NCBI GenBank assembly: GCA_019239775.1
Contig: JAFAZN010000371.1
Location: forward strand, 1 to 35,883
Direction of reading: 5' to 3'
From: Chloroflexota bacterium
GTDB taxonomy: Bacteria; Chloroflexota; UBA6077; CF-72
DNA length: 35,883 nucleotides
The notes under the pieces are model-generated. The model saw only the letters and a list, made by a program, of their open reading frames with translations. It was not told the DNA's origin and searched no databases. Both the position numbers and the translations under genes were made by a program. Of the stretch, positions 1 through 8,254 are shown in pieces; position 1 is the first letter of the stretch; every line of letters starts with the position of its first letter.

Positions 1-1398
1 AGCGTGAACGTCCAGAGCCCACTGGGCGGCGGCGGCGGCTTTGGTGGTGGCGGCACGGCCAGCGTAAACGTCCAGATCGCCGGCCCGGACCTCGATACGC
101 TCAACCAGATCTCGGACCAGGTCATTGCCACGATGTCCAGCATTCCCGGCATGGCCGACGTCCAGAACTCCAGCAACGCGGGCAACCCCGAGCTTCATAT
201 TCAGCTCGATCGCCAGCGCATGGCCCAGTTGAACGTAACGTCGCAGTCCGTTGCGACGGCGCTGCGTACCGCCGTCAGTGGCACGGTGGTGACTCCTTAC
301 CGTCCCGAGGGCGCAACCCAGTTGGACATCACGCTGATCGCCAACGACACCCAGCGCATGGACATCAACAGCATCGCCGCGATCCCCGTCGGTACCGGTT
401 CGGCAACTGGCGCGGGCGCTGGTATCCCCAGCACGTCCACTACGACCGTGACGTCGGGAACGTCTGCAACGCCAGGCATCGTGACCCTCGGGCAGATCGC
501 CACGATCGGTTACGGCACGGGGCCCGTGCAGATTCAGCGCGTTGACCGCAACCGCACGATGACCATCTCAGGCACGGCGACAGGCCGCTCCCTGGGTGAC
601 GTCGCGAGTGATGTCAACAAAGCCATGTCGCAGATCTCGCTGCCGGCTGGCTATAGCTGGCAGATTCGTGGTGGTGTCCAGCAGTTGAACCAGTCGTTCG
701 CGACCCTCGGTCAGGCGCTGGTGTTGTCCGTGGTGCTCGAGTACATGTTGCTGGTGGCGCTGTACGAATCGTGGTTCTACCCGATCGTGCTGATCCTCGG
801 TGTGCCGCTCGGCATTGTGGGCGCGCTGTGGGGTCTGTTCCTCACCCACAACACGCTGAACATCTTCTCGATCATTGGTCTGATCATGGCCGTTGGTCTG
901 GTGACGAAGACAGGCATTCTGCTGGTCGACTTCACCAACACGTTGCGCAAGCGTGGGTACTCGCGAACGGAGGCACTGGCGGAGGCCGCCCGGGTGCGGT
1001 TGAGGCCGATCTTAATGACGACAGCCACGATGACCTTCGGCATGCTGCCTCTGGCGTTGAAGCTCGAACCAGGCGCCGAGTCACGTGCGCCGATGGCTGT
1101 CGTGGTCATCGGTGGCCTGCTGACCTCGACCTTCCTGGCCATCTTCGTGACGCCGTCGCTGTACACGTTGCTGGACGATCTGCAGAGCGTGTTCTTCCGA
1201 CCATCGCATGCGCCCGCGGCGGTACCCGCCGAGCACGCGCCTGCACCGATGCCCGCGCCCGTCCCGGTCGGAGCTGGGGCCGGTGCCGTCGCCGTCCATA
1301 CGAACGGCAACGGTCACAACGGACAGAACGGCAACGGCCATGGTGTCGAGCCAGCGTGGCTACAACGCCTGAAGGCAGGCAGCTTCGAGGACGACTAG
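1..1398 (+). CDS. RND-family efflux permease, C-terminal part (5' end outside window)
   Basis: This is the C-terminal ~465 residues of an inner-membrane RND (AcrB/HAE1-type) proton-driven exporter. The frame is open to the first base of the window, so the start lies upstream; the internal GTG at base 4 is not a real start. The first ~210 residues resemble the second periplasmic porter subdomain (segments such as GNPELHIQLDRQRMAQLNV), with glycine-rich and Ser/Thr-rich linkers. The rest holds the last membrane helices with the usual RND signature around KTGILLVDFTN, RLRPILMTTATM and GLLTSTFLAIFVTPSLYTLL. The tail after the last helix is long, with Pro/Ala and then His/Asn/Gly-rich sequence (HNGQNGNGHG), unusual for the family. 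The stop codon overlaps the stop of the convergent protease gene at CTAG. Substrate cannot be told. Confidence 0.93.
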   Translation, partial: SVNVQSPLGGGGGFGGGGTASVNVQIAGPDLDTLNQISDQVIATMSSIPGMADVQNSSNAGNPELHIQLDRQRMAQLNVTSQSVATALRTAVSGTVVTPYRPEGATQLDITLIANDTQRMDINSIAAIPVGTGSATGAGAGIPSTSTTTVTSGTSATPGIVTLGQIATIGYGTGPVQIQRVDRNRTMTISGTATGRSLGDVASDVNKAMSQISLPAGYSWQIRGGVQQLNQSFATLGQALVLSVVLEYMLLVALYESWFYPIVLILGVPLGIVGALWGLFLTHNTLNIFSIIGLIMAVGLVTKTGILLVDFTNTLRKRGYSRTEALAEAARVRLRPILMTTATMTFGMLPLALKLEPGAESRAPMAVVVIGGLLTSTFLAIFVTPSLYTLLDDLQSVFFRPSHAPAAVPAEHAPAPMPAPVPVGAGAGAVAVHTNGNGHNGQNGNGHGVEPAWLQRLKAGSFEDD

Positions 1399-3236
1399 CG
1401 CACAGCCCTGCCAGCGTCGACAAGGCCGGCGCCGTACGCCTGCGAGTCGGGAATCGCTGCTCCACCGAGGTGGCAGTAGCCCGTCGGACAGGCGACGCCG
1501 GTCAGGTCGGCAGGGGACTTGTCGCTCGCGCTCAGTCCCTGGGTCTTGTTGCCAGTCAGGTGCAGCGCAGTGCGCTTGAGCGTGTTGACCAGTTCGTTGG
1601 AGTGATGCCGAGCATCTTTGTCGGCGCTCGCGATCAGCGCGACGACCGCTGAGGCGTGCGGCGTCGCCATTGAGGTCCCCTGGATCGCCGTATAGCACTG
1701 GTTGGTCGGGAATCCACCGCCGGTGAACAGGAAGCACGGGATCTGCGTGGCGAAGTTGGATGTGATGTTGAAGTCCTCGTAAGCCGTCGTGAGATCAGAA
1801 TCGGTGTAAGGGAAGCCAGGCGTGCCGCCACGGTCGTAGCCCGGCAGATTGAACTTGCGCGCGCCACCTGGCGCGGCCACGTCGATGCGCGAACCGTAGT
1901 TGCTGTAGTAGGTCAGTTGGTTCATCTTTCCCTGGCCCGGCGCCTGATGGGGATCGCTGGTCGGCTTACAAACGCCAGTGAAGTTCAGTGGGTCCGTTAC
2001 AGGGTTGCCAGTTGTGCCTGGGGGACAGTCGGCGCTGGATGGCACCACGACATTGCCGGTGGCCGAGACATCGACCACGCCGGGGATGCCGCCTGGCGTC
2101 TCAAACAGACCGAAGAAGTCCTGGAAATTCTGCGGCGGCGTACCTGGCGCGGTTTCTGGCCCATGGCTTGTGACGAGACCTGCCGGGCCAATCTGTAGGT
2201 GCTCATTGCCAGCGGCGGCCACGACGACGGTGCCCTGATCGCGTACCTTCTGCACGACCTGGATGTACTGGCCCCAGATCAACGCCTGACTCGGGTCAGA
2301 GAGATCCAGGTAGCCGCCGAACGAGATGCTGACGACGTCGATGTGGTGGTTGCCGGCGTAGATGAACGCATTGAGGATCGTCGAGTCGGCCGCGAACCCG
2401 CACCACTGGGCGATCTTGAGCGACACGAGCTTGACGTGCGGCGCGATGCCGTTGACGCCTTCGCCGTTGAGCGCGGCGGCGATGTTGCCGCCGATCCACG
2501 AACCGTGTCCAAACCAGTCGCCATCGGCGGGGCCGCCAAACAGAGCCGCCAGCCCCGAATCGTCGATCGGTCCGTTGCCGGTGATCGGGTTCGTTGGGAA
2601 CAGGTCCTTGCACACGCTGGGATCCGAAAAGTCCACGACCTCGGCCACCTGTGAGGCCAGCTCGGCGTGTGTGAAGTCCAGCCCCGTATCGGCCACGCCC
2701 ACACGGACAGCGGGTTCGCCACTGGTCACTTCCCAGGCCTGTGGTGCGTTGATCCGTGGCAGGTCCCACATCAGACCGGGGAAGAAGAAGGCCGGATCCG
2801 GCCTGAAACTTGACCGCTCGTTGCGGCCCGTCGCCGCGGCGATCGCCGCCGACGCGTCCGCGTCTAGCTGCGTTTTCGAACGCTGCCCCGCGCTATTGAG
2901 GAGGTCGGCCTGTGCCGACGGGCGGACGATCGTTTCAACATGGTCCTTGGCGACGCCTTTGGCTAGGCCACTCGCCGCAATCGCGGCCTTGGACCCCGGT
3001 GTGGCGTTGACCACGAACATGCCACCCTCGCGGATGTCCTGCACGACGGATGCGCCGGCGCGCTGAGCCGCGGCACGCAAGTTGTCATAATCGGCGTCGC
3101 TCCTGGCGACCACGATGTACCGGTCGGCTGAGCCCGTCGTCTGGGCTGTAGGCGCGGCAGTTGCGAGCGATGGCACTGCAAGCATCGCCAACGGCAGGAG
3201 CGCACCAATAGCAAAGCGCACGAGTCTTCCGCTCAT
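1395..3236 (-). CDS. Secreted subtilisin-like serine peptidase (S8 family)
   Basis: A predicted exported S8 protease of 613 residues. The ATG at 3236 is preferred because it gives a clean signal peptide (MSGRLVRFAIGALLPLAMLA, then an Ala-rich cleavage region) and has a G-rich ribosome site just upstream; an alternative start at 3275 adds 13 residues. After the signal comes an I9-like propeptide (RYIVVARSDADYDNLRAAAQ). The catalytic domain has Asp in VGVADTGLDFTHAEL, His in WFGHGSWIGGN and Ser in GTSMATPHASAVVALI, with the oxyanion segment VVVAAAGNEH. The His motif reads HGSWIGG instead of the common HGTHVAG, but His is kept. It likely degrades extracellular protein. It is convergent with the RND gene and divergent from the sensor kinase. 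Confidence 0.93.
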   Translation of the reverse strand: MSGRLVRFAIGALLPLAMLAVPSLATAAPTAQTTGSADRYIVVARSDADYDNLRAAAQRAGASVVQDIREGGMFVVNATPGSKAAIAASGLAKGVAKDHVETIVRPSAQADLLNSAGQRSKTQLDADASAAIAAATGRNERSSFRPDPAFFFPGLMWDLPRINAPQAWEVTSGEPAVRVGVADTGLDFTHAELASQVAEVVDFSDPSVCKDLFPTNPITGNGPIDDSGLAALFGGPADGDWFGHGSWIGGNIAAALNGEGVNGIAPHVKLVSLKIAQWCGFAADSTILNAFIYAGNHHIDVVSISFGGYLDLSDPSQALIWGQYIQVVQKVRDQGTVVVAAAGNEHLQIGPAGLVTSHGPETAPGTPPQNFQDFFGLFETPGGIPGVVDVSATGNVVVPSSADCPPGTTGNPVTDPLNFTGVCKPTSDPHQAPGQGKMNQLTYYSNYGSRIDVAAPGGARKFNLPGYDRGGTPGFPYTDSDLTTAYEDFNITSNFATQIPCFLFTGGGFPTNQCYTAIQGTSMATPHASAVVALIASADKDARHHSNELVNTLKRTALHLTGNKTQGLSASDKSPADLTGVACPTGYCHLGGAAIPDSQAYGAGLVDAGRAVR

Positions 3237-3422
3237 GAGGGGTCCCCCAAAGAAATAGCCACGCTTGTGTAACAATCAGCGCGGCATTTCCAGTAAAAAG
3301 CGGCAACAGCGCGGTGTCAATGAAACGGTTTCGTACTTTCATGGCATTTTCAGGAGACGACCGCGCGTATTCAGGCAATAACGCTTGACGCCCCCCGGCG
3401 CGGCGCGCACGATGGGTGAGCC

Positions 3423-5480
3423 ATGCGCCTGCGCACGAAAATCTTGCTGGCAATTCTGCTGACGTTGCTCGGCGGCGACATCCTGGGGACGGCCATCGTT
3501 CAGGATCGGCTAGCGAGCGGAGCTCAGCGTGAGGCAGCCAATCAGGCGCTGGCGCGCACCCAGCAGGTGCAATCGCTCGCCACCGAACGCGCCGCAACGC
3601 TCGTCGCCGAGGGCCAGGCGATTTCCCTCTATCCAGCGGTTATCGCCGCGCTGGTGGGCAACAATCCTGCGCCCTTGCGGACCTGGTCGAGCGAGGTGGC
3701 TAATCTGCAAGGCACCAGCGTGACAGTCACGGACGCCACTGGAACTGTCGTGTCACGCGGCCACGCCCCAGACCAGGTCGGTGACAACCTCCTGGGCCAA
3801 CTCGAGGGCCTTCAGTCCGCACTTGGTGGGGAGGCCGTAAGTGGCGTCGAGTCGAGCGATGAGCTCGGTTCTGCAATGCGCGGCTTCGTGCCCGTTCACC
3901 AGAACGGACTGGATGGGCCGATCGTCGGCGCGGTGATGATCGCCGATCCGCTGGATGACCGTTTCCTCGCCCGTCTTTCCGGTGGTGACGCCGCTGCTGT
4001 GCAGATGCACCTGGACCCTACCCCGGTGGCGGATGGCTGTGCCGTCCCTTCGGGCGTCACGGCGTCGTGCCACGTGGCGTTCCTTTCGCCGAGTGGCCAG
4101 CGTGTCGCCAGCGTAGGCTTCGATGTGCCCCTGGCCGAAGTCGAGCGCGCGCAGGCGGACGCCCAGCGTGGCTTGTGGCTCGCCAGCGCCGTGGTGCTCG
4201 TGCTCGGTGCGCTTGCCGCCTGGTTGCTGGCGCGGTCGTTGACGCGTCCCCTCGCACGCTTGACCACCGCTTCGCAGCGGTTGGCCAGGGGCGACTTTAG
4301 CCAGTCCGTTGGTCGCGGCGGCCGTGACGAGATTGGCACGCTGGCTCGCGCGTTCGAAGACATGCGCCAGCGCCTGGCCGATTTCACTGAGCGCTTACGC
4401 GACGAACGTGATGTGCTGGACGCGGTCCTCGGATCGACTGGTGACGGCATCTTGATGGTCAACTCTGTCGGCGAGACGGTTGTCGCCAACCGCTTGTGGT
4501 CGGCTCTGACCGGGGCGGACACCTTATCCGCGGCGTACTCGTTGGGCCGCGTCGACATGCCCGACTCACTCTTTGGTGCGCTGGCCCCGCATTGGCTCCG
4601 CGACATGGAGCACATCAGCGTCACCAACCTGGAGCGACCAGACCCGTACCAGCGCTTCCGTATGTACTCCGCGCCGGTGCGAGTCGCCGGTGAAGGACCG
4701 GTGCTTGGCCGTATTTTCGTTCTGCGCGACATCACCCGCGAGACAGAGGCAGAGCGCATGCGATCGGCGCTGCTGGCCACGGTTTCGCACGAGCTCCGCT
4801 CGCCGTTGACGGCAATCTGCGGCTATACCGACACGCTCCTGCATGATGGGCCGTGGGACGAGCGCACGGAACACGAATTCCTCGAAGTCGTGGCGCTGTC
4901 GGCCTCCCGATTATCTGCTTTGGTGGACAACCTGCTCGACGCGGCCACGCTCGAGGCGGGTGCCTTGCGGCTGCAGCGCGAGCCGGTGCGGGTCGAACGC
5001 GTCGCCGAACGGGTTCTGGCTCAGCGCCGCCTGCTGGCGAGCGCCTTCAGCCTGCATCTCGAGACCCGACCTGGCCTGCCTTTGGCCGATGCTGATCCGC
5101 TGCGCGTTGAACAGGTGCTGGCGAACCTGGTTGACAATGCCATCAAGTACTCTCCGCATGGCGGGCCAATCCACGTGCGTATCGGCAGCGACGAGCATGG
5201 CATGCTGGCCGTCAGCGTCGCGGACCGCGGCAGCGGCATCCCGCCAGAGTCGATCGACCACGTGTTCGAGCGCTTCTTCCGTGCTGAAGACACGCGTCGA
5301 GGTGTGAAAGGCGCAGGTCTGGGTCTGTTCATCTGCAAGAGCCTGGTCGAGTCGCACGGCGGCACCATACGCGCCGAAAGTCAGATAGGTGTTGGCACCA
5401 CGTTTACCTTCACGTTGCCAGGCCTGACAGAGACCGCTGAGTCGCGCCCCGAACCGGCGATGGTGGCGGCCACCGTATGA
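3423..5480 (+). CDS. Membrane sensor histidine kinase (HAMP, PAS-like, HisKA, HATPase)
   Basis: A 685-residue two-component sensor. A membrane helix (about 7-27) is followed by a ~220-residue extracytoplasmic sensor region, a second helix (about 251-271), a HAMP domain (RSLTRPLARLTTASQRLARG), a PAS-like segment (about 335-445), the phospho-acceptor helix with ATVSHELRSPLTAICGYTD (His about 456), and an ATPase domain with N box NLVDNAIKYSP, G1 DRGSGIPPES, F box VFERFF and G2 GAGLGLFICKS. All key kinase residues appear present. The sensor domain has two Cys (around GCAVPSGVTASCHV) that might form a disulfide. It overlaps the following response regulator by four bases (ATGA), so the two are translationally coupled and almost certainly cognate. 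The signal is unknown. Confidence 0.95.
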   Translation: MRLRTKILLAILLTLLGGDILGTAIVQDRLASGAQREAANQALARTQQVQSLATERAATLVAEGQAISLYPAVIAALVGNNPAPLRTWSSEVANLQGTSVTVTDATGTVVSRGHAPDQVGDNLLGQLEGLQSALGGEAVSGVESSDELGSAMRGFVPVHQNGLDGPIVGAVMIADPLDDRFLARLSGGDAAAVQMHLDPTPVADGCAVPSGVTASCHVAFLSPSGQRVASVGFDVPLAEVERAQADAQRGLWLASAVVLVLGALAAWLLARSLTRPLARLTTASQRLARGDFSQSVGRGGRDEIGTLARAFEDMRQRLADFTERLRDERDVLDAVLGSTGDGILMVNSVGETVVANRLWSALTGADTLSAAYSLGRVDMPDSLFGALAPHWLRDMEHISVTNLERPDPYQRFRMYSAPVRVAGEGPVLGRIFVLRDITRETEAERMRSALLATVSHELRSPLTAICGYTDTLLHDGPWDERTEHEFLEVVALSASRLSALVDNLLDAATLEAGALRLQREPVRVERVAERVLAQRRLLASAFSLHLETRPGLPLADADPLRVEQVLANLVDNAIKYSPHGGPIHVRIGSDEHGMLAVSVADRGSGIPPESIDHVFERFFRAEDTRRGVKGAGLGLFICKSLVESHGGTIRAESQIGVGTTFTFTLPGLTETAESRPEPAMVAATV

Positions 5481-6181
5481 GCGAACGCCAGCGTGTGCTG
5501 GTCGCCGACGACGATCCTCTGATTCAACGTCTGGTGCGTACGCACCTCGACCGCGCCGGCTTTCGCGTGCTCAGTGCGGGCGACGGTGAGGCCGCCCTGG
5601 ACATGGCCGCTGCTGAGCAACCGGATCTCATCGTGCTGGATCTGATGCTGCCGGGGATCGACGGCTTTGAGGTGTGCAAGCGCATCCGCGAGTTTTCTCT
5701 CGTGCCGGTGGTGATGCTCACCGCGCGCGGCGAACAGGTGGACAAGCTGCGCGGCTTCGAAGTGGGCGCCGACGACTATCTGACGAAGCCGTTCTCGCCG
5801 CCCGAGCTCCTGGCGCGCATTACCGCCGTACTACGGCGTGCCGAGCGCGGTTCTGCCGCCTCTTCGCCGTCCGTCGTGCGCTGTGGCGACCTGACCATCG
5901 ATTTTGTCCGCCGCCGTGTGCTGGTGCACGATCAGCTCGTGAAGCTGACGCCGACGGAGTTCCAGCTTCTGCAGCAGCTCGCCTTGAACGCGGGCAAGGT
6001 GTTGTCGCACACGGAGCTGCTGACCAGCGTGTGGGGCCCCGAGTATCGCGATGATCGCGACTATCTGTGGGCCTACGTGCGCCACCTGCGGCGCAAGCTC
6101 GAGCCAGACGCCGAGCATCCGAGGCACATCCTGAGCGAGCCCGGCTACGGCTACGTCCTGGACTGCCCCAGCGCCGAGTAA
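5477..6181 (+). CDS. OmpR/PhoB-type response regulator
   Basis: A 234-residue DNA-binding response regulator and the likely partner of the kinase encoded just upstream. The receiver domain (about 1-120) has the acidic pocket VLVADDDP, the phospho-acceptor Asp55 in LIVLDLMLPGIDG, the switch Thr in PVVMLTARGE and the Lys in DYLTKPFSPPEL. The C-terminal winged helix (about 135-230) has the OmpR-type signature KLTPTEFQLLQQLA, then LSHTELLTSVWG and YVRHLRRKLEPD. The ATG at 5477 lies inside the kinase stop. Targets are not visible; the secreted-protein gene 220 bases downstream is a candidate by position only. Confidence 0.95.
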   Translation: MSERQRVLVADDDPLIQRLVRTHLDRAGFRVLSAGDGEAALDMAAAEQPDLIVLDLMLPGIDGFEVCKRIREFSLVPVVMLTARGEQVDKLRGFEVGADDYLTKPFSPPELLARITAVLRRAERGSAASSPSVVRCGDLTIDFVRRRVLVHDQLVKLTPTEFQLLQQLALNAGKVLSHTELLTSVWGPEYRDDRDYLWAYVRHLRRKLEPDAEHPRHILSEPGYGYVLDCPSAE

Positions 6182-6404
6182 CCGCGCACCACGCTTCGTT
6201 CGGTTCTGCCCTGTGCGCCCGCGCATCACGGTTCGTGCTCTCAGGCATCAGTGCGCCCTCACCGCTGCGCGACCCCGCGCCTTTCGGCAGATTTTCAGGA
6301 ACTCCCGAACCTTCTTCGGCGGAATCTGTGTTCGCCGAACGTACTGTTCTCCCATCGCGGCCGTGCAAGAAACAAACCAGTCCGAAGGGAACCAGTACAA
6401 ACCA

Positions 6405-7070
6405 ATGTTTACAGGTCTCAAGTTCTCAAAGCGCTTCGGCGCAATCGTCCTCGGAGCCGCACTCACGGCGGCAGCACTGATTCCAACCGCTAGCGGCGTG
6501 TTTGCCGCTAAAGAGGAAGCCCAATTCCCCCTGGTCGTGGCCAACGCCAAGCTCTTGCCGTGTCTAGCCAAGGACGCCGACGACCCGCCCACCGCCACCG
6601 CCAACGTCGAGCGAGGTGAGCTCAACGACACGTTGCATTTGCGCGTGAAGGGCCTCAAACCCGACCTCGCGTTTGATCTGTTCACAGTCCAGCGCAGCAA
6701 CAAGCTGGCCGATGGTTCGCCCGATCCGAGCTTCACGAACTTCGGCCTCGCCTGGTACCAGACCGACGTTCAGGCCGACGACAAGGGCGAAGCCAACGTG
6801 ACCATCAAGACGATCCTGCTCGACCAGATCTTCGGTTTCGACCCAGACGTGTCGCTGGCCCCGACCAACACCTTCCACGTGGGCTTCTGGTTCAACAACC
6901 CGAAGGACGCGGCGAGCTGCGGCTTCGACGTGACCCACCCGACGCCATTCAATGGTGAGCACCAGGCCGGCCCGCTGGCCATGATCAGCCTGCCCGACGC
7001 CGCGACGGGCCTCGGCCCGCTGTGCCGCAACCCCGACACCTCGAGCGGAACGATCCGCTGCAACCCCTAA
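6405..7070 (+). CDS. Secreted protein of unknown function
   Basis: A 221-residue predicted exported protein. The ATG at 6405 is chosen because it opens a classic signal peptide (FTGLKFSKRFGAIVLGAALT, then a cleavage site near SGVFAAKE); the frame is open further upstream but that part looks non-coding. The mature part has no membrane helix, four Cys (in LLPCLAKD, AASCGFDV, GPLCRNP and TIRCNP) and a beta-rich, Asn/Phe-rich look (DLFTVQRSNKL, FGLAWYQTDVQ, NTFHVGFWFNNP). I recognise no named domain. It follows the two-component pair in the same direction but after 220 bases, so it probably has its own promoter; it is closed by a strong palindromic terminator. Confidence 0.85.
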   Translation: MFTGLKFSKRFGAIVLGAALTAAALIPTASGVFAAKEEAQFPLVVANAKLLPCLAKDADDPPTATANVERGELNDTLHLRVKGLKPDLAFDLFTVQRSNKLADGSPDPSFTNFGLAWYQTDVQADDKGEANVTIKTILLDQIFGFDPDVSLAPTNTFHVGFWFNNPKDAASCGFDVTHPTPFNGEHQAGPLAMISLPDAATGLGPLCRNPDTSSGTIRCNP

Positions 7071-7086
7071 TCAACGCAAAAGCGAA

Positions 7087-7122
7087 AAAGGAAGCCACCG
7101 CCGATCGGCGGTGGCTTCCTTT
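7087..7122. terminator. Perfect 36-bp palindrome, bidirectional terminator
   Basis: The two 18-base halves are exact reverse complements, centred on GATC and beginning with AAAGGAAGCCACCGCC. The outer A/T runs give a hairpin with a U tract when read in either direction. It sits 16 bases after the secreted-protein stop and 5 bases from the end of the convergent small gene, so it can serve both. Confidence 0.85.
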
Positions 7123-7127
7123 GGCAT

Positions 7128-7406
7128 TTAACGGAGCGCCTGTCGCTTGGCGCGCAGTGCCGCCTCACGCGCGCGCAGCACCCGGCGAGTCAATCGTCGG
7201 CAGTTGGTGCGCATGTCCGAGGACACCGGCGTGCCATCCCGCCACTGGCTCATCCGCCCCTCGCCAATGGCCAACCAGGAGTAGTACGTGCCGCGATTGA
7301 TGCCATAGGTCCGCAAGACCGAGACAATCGTCTGGCCGCCCGAGATGGCGCGCTCCAGGTCCTCAATGAACTCTTCGGAGAGATAGGTCCAGCCGCTCTC
7401 CTGCAT
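7128..7406 (-). CDS. Small helix-turn-helix-like protein
   Basis: A 92-residue basic protein. The ATG at 7406 is preferred since the frame upstream overlaps the divergent DUF429 gene and looks like its shadow. The middle (LERAISGGQTIVSVLRTYGI then NRGTYYSWLAIGE) resembles the helix-turn-helix of transposase or terminase small-subunit-like proteins; the C-terminus is an Arg/Ala-rich helix (RRVLRAREAALRAKRQALR). It could be a DNA-binding accessory protein or a remnant of a mobile-element gene, but no transposase or phage genes lie near. Function not recognised. Confidence 0.6.
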   Translation of the reverse strand: MQESGWTYLSEEFIEDLERAISGGQTIVSVLRTYGINRGTYYSWLAIGEGRMSQWRDGTPVSSDMRTNCRRLTRRVLRAREAALRAKRQALR

Positions 7407-7416
7407 CGTGGCTACG

Positions 7417-7429
7417 TACAGTAGAACCG
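7417..7429 (+). promoter_or_regulatory. Possible -10 element of a leaderless promoter
   Basis: TACAGT lies at 7417-7422, exactly seven bases before the ATG of the DUF429 gene, with no Shine-Dalgarno sequence between. If used, transcription would start at or next to the ATG. No clear -35 was found. Confidence 0.35.
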
Positions 7430-8254
7430 ATGCGAGCGATCGCCGTCGACTGGTCCGGCGCAACGCACACTGCGCGTAGCCACATCTGGTTGGCAGAAGC
7501 GGTCCAGCCAGGCCAACTGGTGCGCCTGGAGGCCGGCCGCGATCGCGACGGACTGTGCGCACATCTCCTCTCGCTGCCGCCAAACGGAAGCACGATGATC
7601 GGTTTTGACTTTGCGTTCTCATTTCCTGGGTGGTACCTCCAGCACCTCGATGTAGCGAGCGCGCCCGAGCTCTGGACGTATGTGGCGCGCTGTGGCGAAG
7701 CCTGGCTCAGCGCGTGTGAGCCGCCATTCTGGGGCCGCCCGGGTCGAGCGCGACCTGTACCTGCTGGACCCGCGTTGCGTCGCACCGACCTTGCCGTGCC
7801 GCGAACTGGCGGCATTGCTCCGAAGTCGATCTTCCAGATCGGCGGCGCGGGCGCGGTGGGCACCGGCTCGATTCGCGGCATGCCGCTTCTGGATCGCCTG
7901 CTTGGCGCAGGGATGCGAGTCTGGCCATTCACCGACGCGGGCGCTCCCACGGTCGTAGAGATCTACCCGCGCCTCCTCACTGGGCCTGTGCGAAAGTCGA
8001 ATGCCGCTGCGCGGGCAGCATTCGTCGGGCGTCGCTACCCCGCCTTAGACGGGCGCCACCGCGCCCTGGCGATCGCCTCGGAGGACGCGTTTGACGCGGC
8101 AGTTTCCGCGCTCGTGATGATCGAGCACGTCGCTGAGCTGTCCCAACTACCGCCCGAGCGCGACAGTCTGCTGAGGCTCGAAGGCCGCATCTGGCACCCG
8201 CGTTGGCGCGAAGATCTGATCGAAGGGCCGGTCGAAGACCCGATCAGGACCTGA
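7430..8254 (+). CDS. DUF429 family protein (RNase H-like fold)
   Basis: A 274-residue protein starting RAIAVDWSGATHTARSHIWL, the N-terminal Asp-containing strand typical of DUF429, a family predicted to have an RNase H-like nuclease fold. Further family-type segments are STMIGFDFAFSFPGWY, a Pro-rich middle, VVEIYPRLLTGPVRKS and, near the end, SEDAFDAAVSALVMIEH with acidic residues in the position expected for the active site. The biochemical role of the family is not established. It lacks a ribosome site and has a possible -10 immediately upstream. Its last bases overlap the end of the convergent acyl-CoA ligase by 11 bases. Confidence 0.8.
   Translation: MRAIAVDWSGATHTARSHIWLAEAVQPGQLVRLEAGRDRDGLCAHLLSLPPNGSTMIGFDFAFSFPGWYLQHLDVASAPELWTYVARCGEAWLSACEPPFWGRPGRARPVPAGPALRRTDLAVPRTGGIAPKSIFQIGGAGAVGTGSIRGMPLLDRLLGAGMRVWPFTDAGAPTVVEIYPRLLTGPVRKSNAAARAAFVGRRYPALDGRHRALAIASEDAFDAAVSALVMIEHVAELSQLPPERDSLLRLEGRIWHPRWREDLIEGPVEDPIRT

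Noticed and set aside
7128..7406. Insertion sequence
   Set aside because: Only a small HTH-like protein is present; no transposase catalytic domain, terminal inverted repeats or target duplication was seen.
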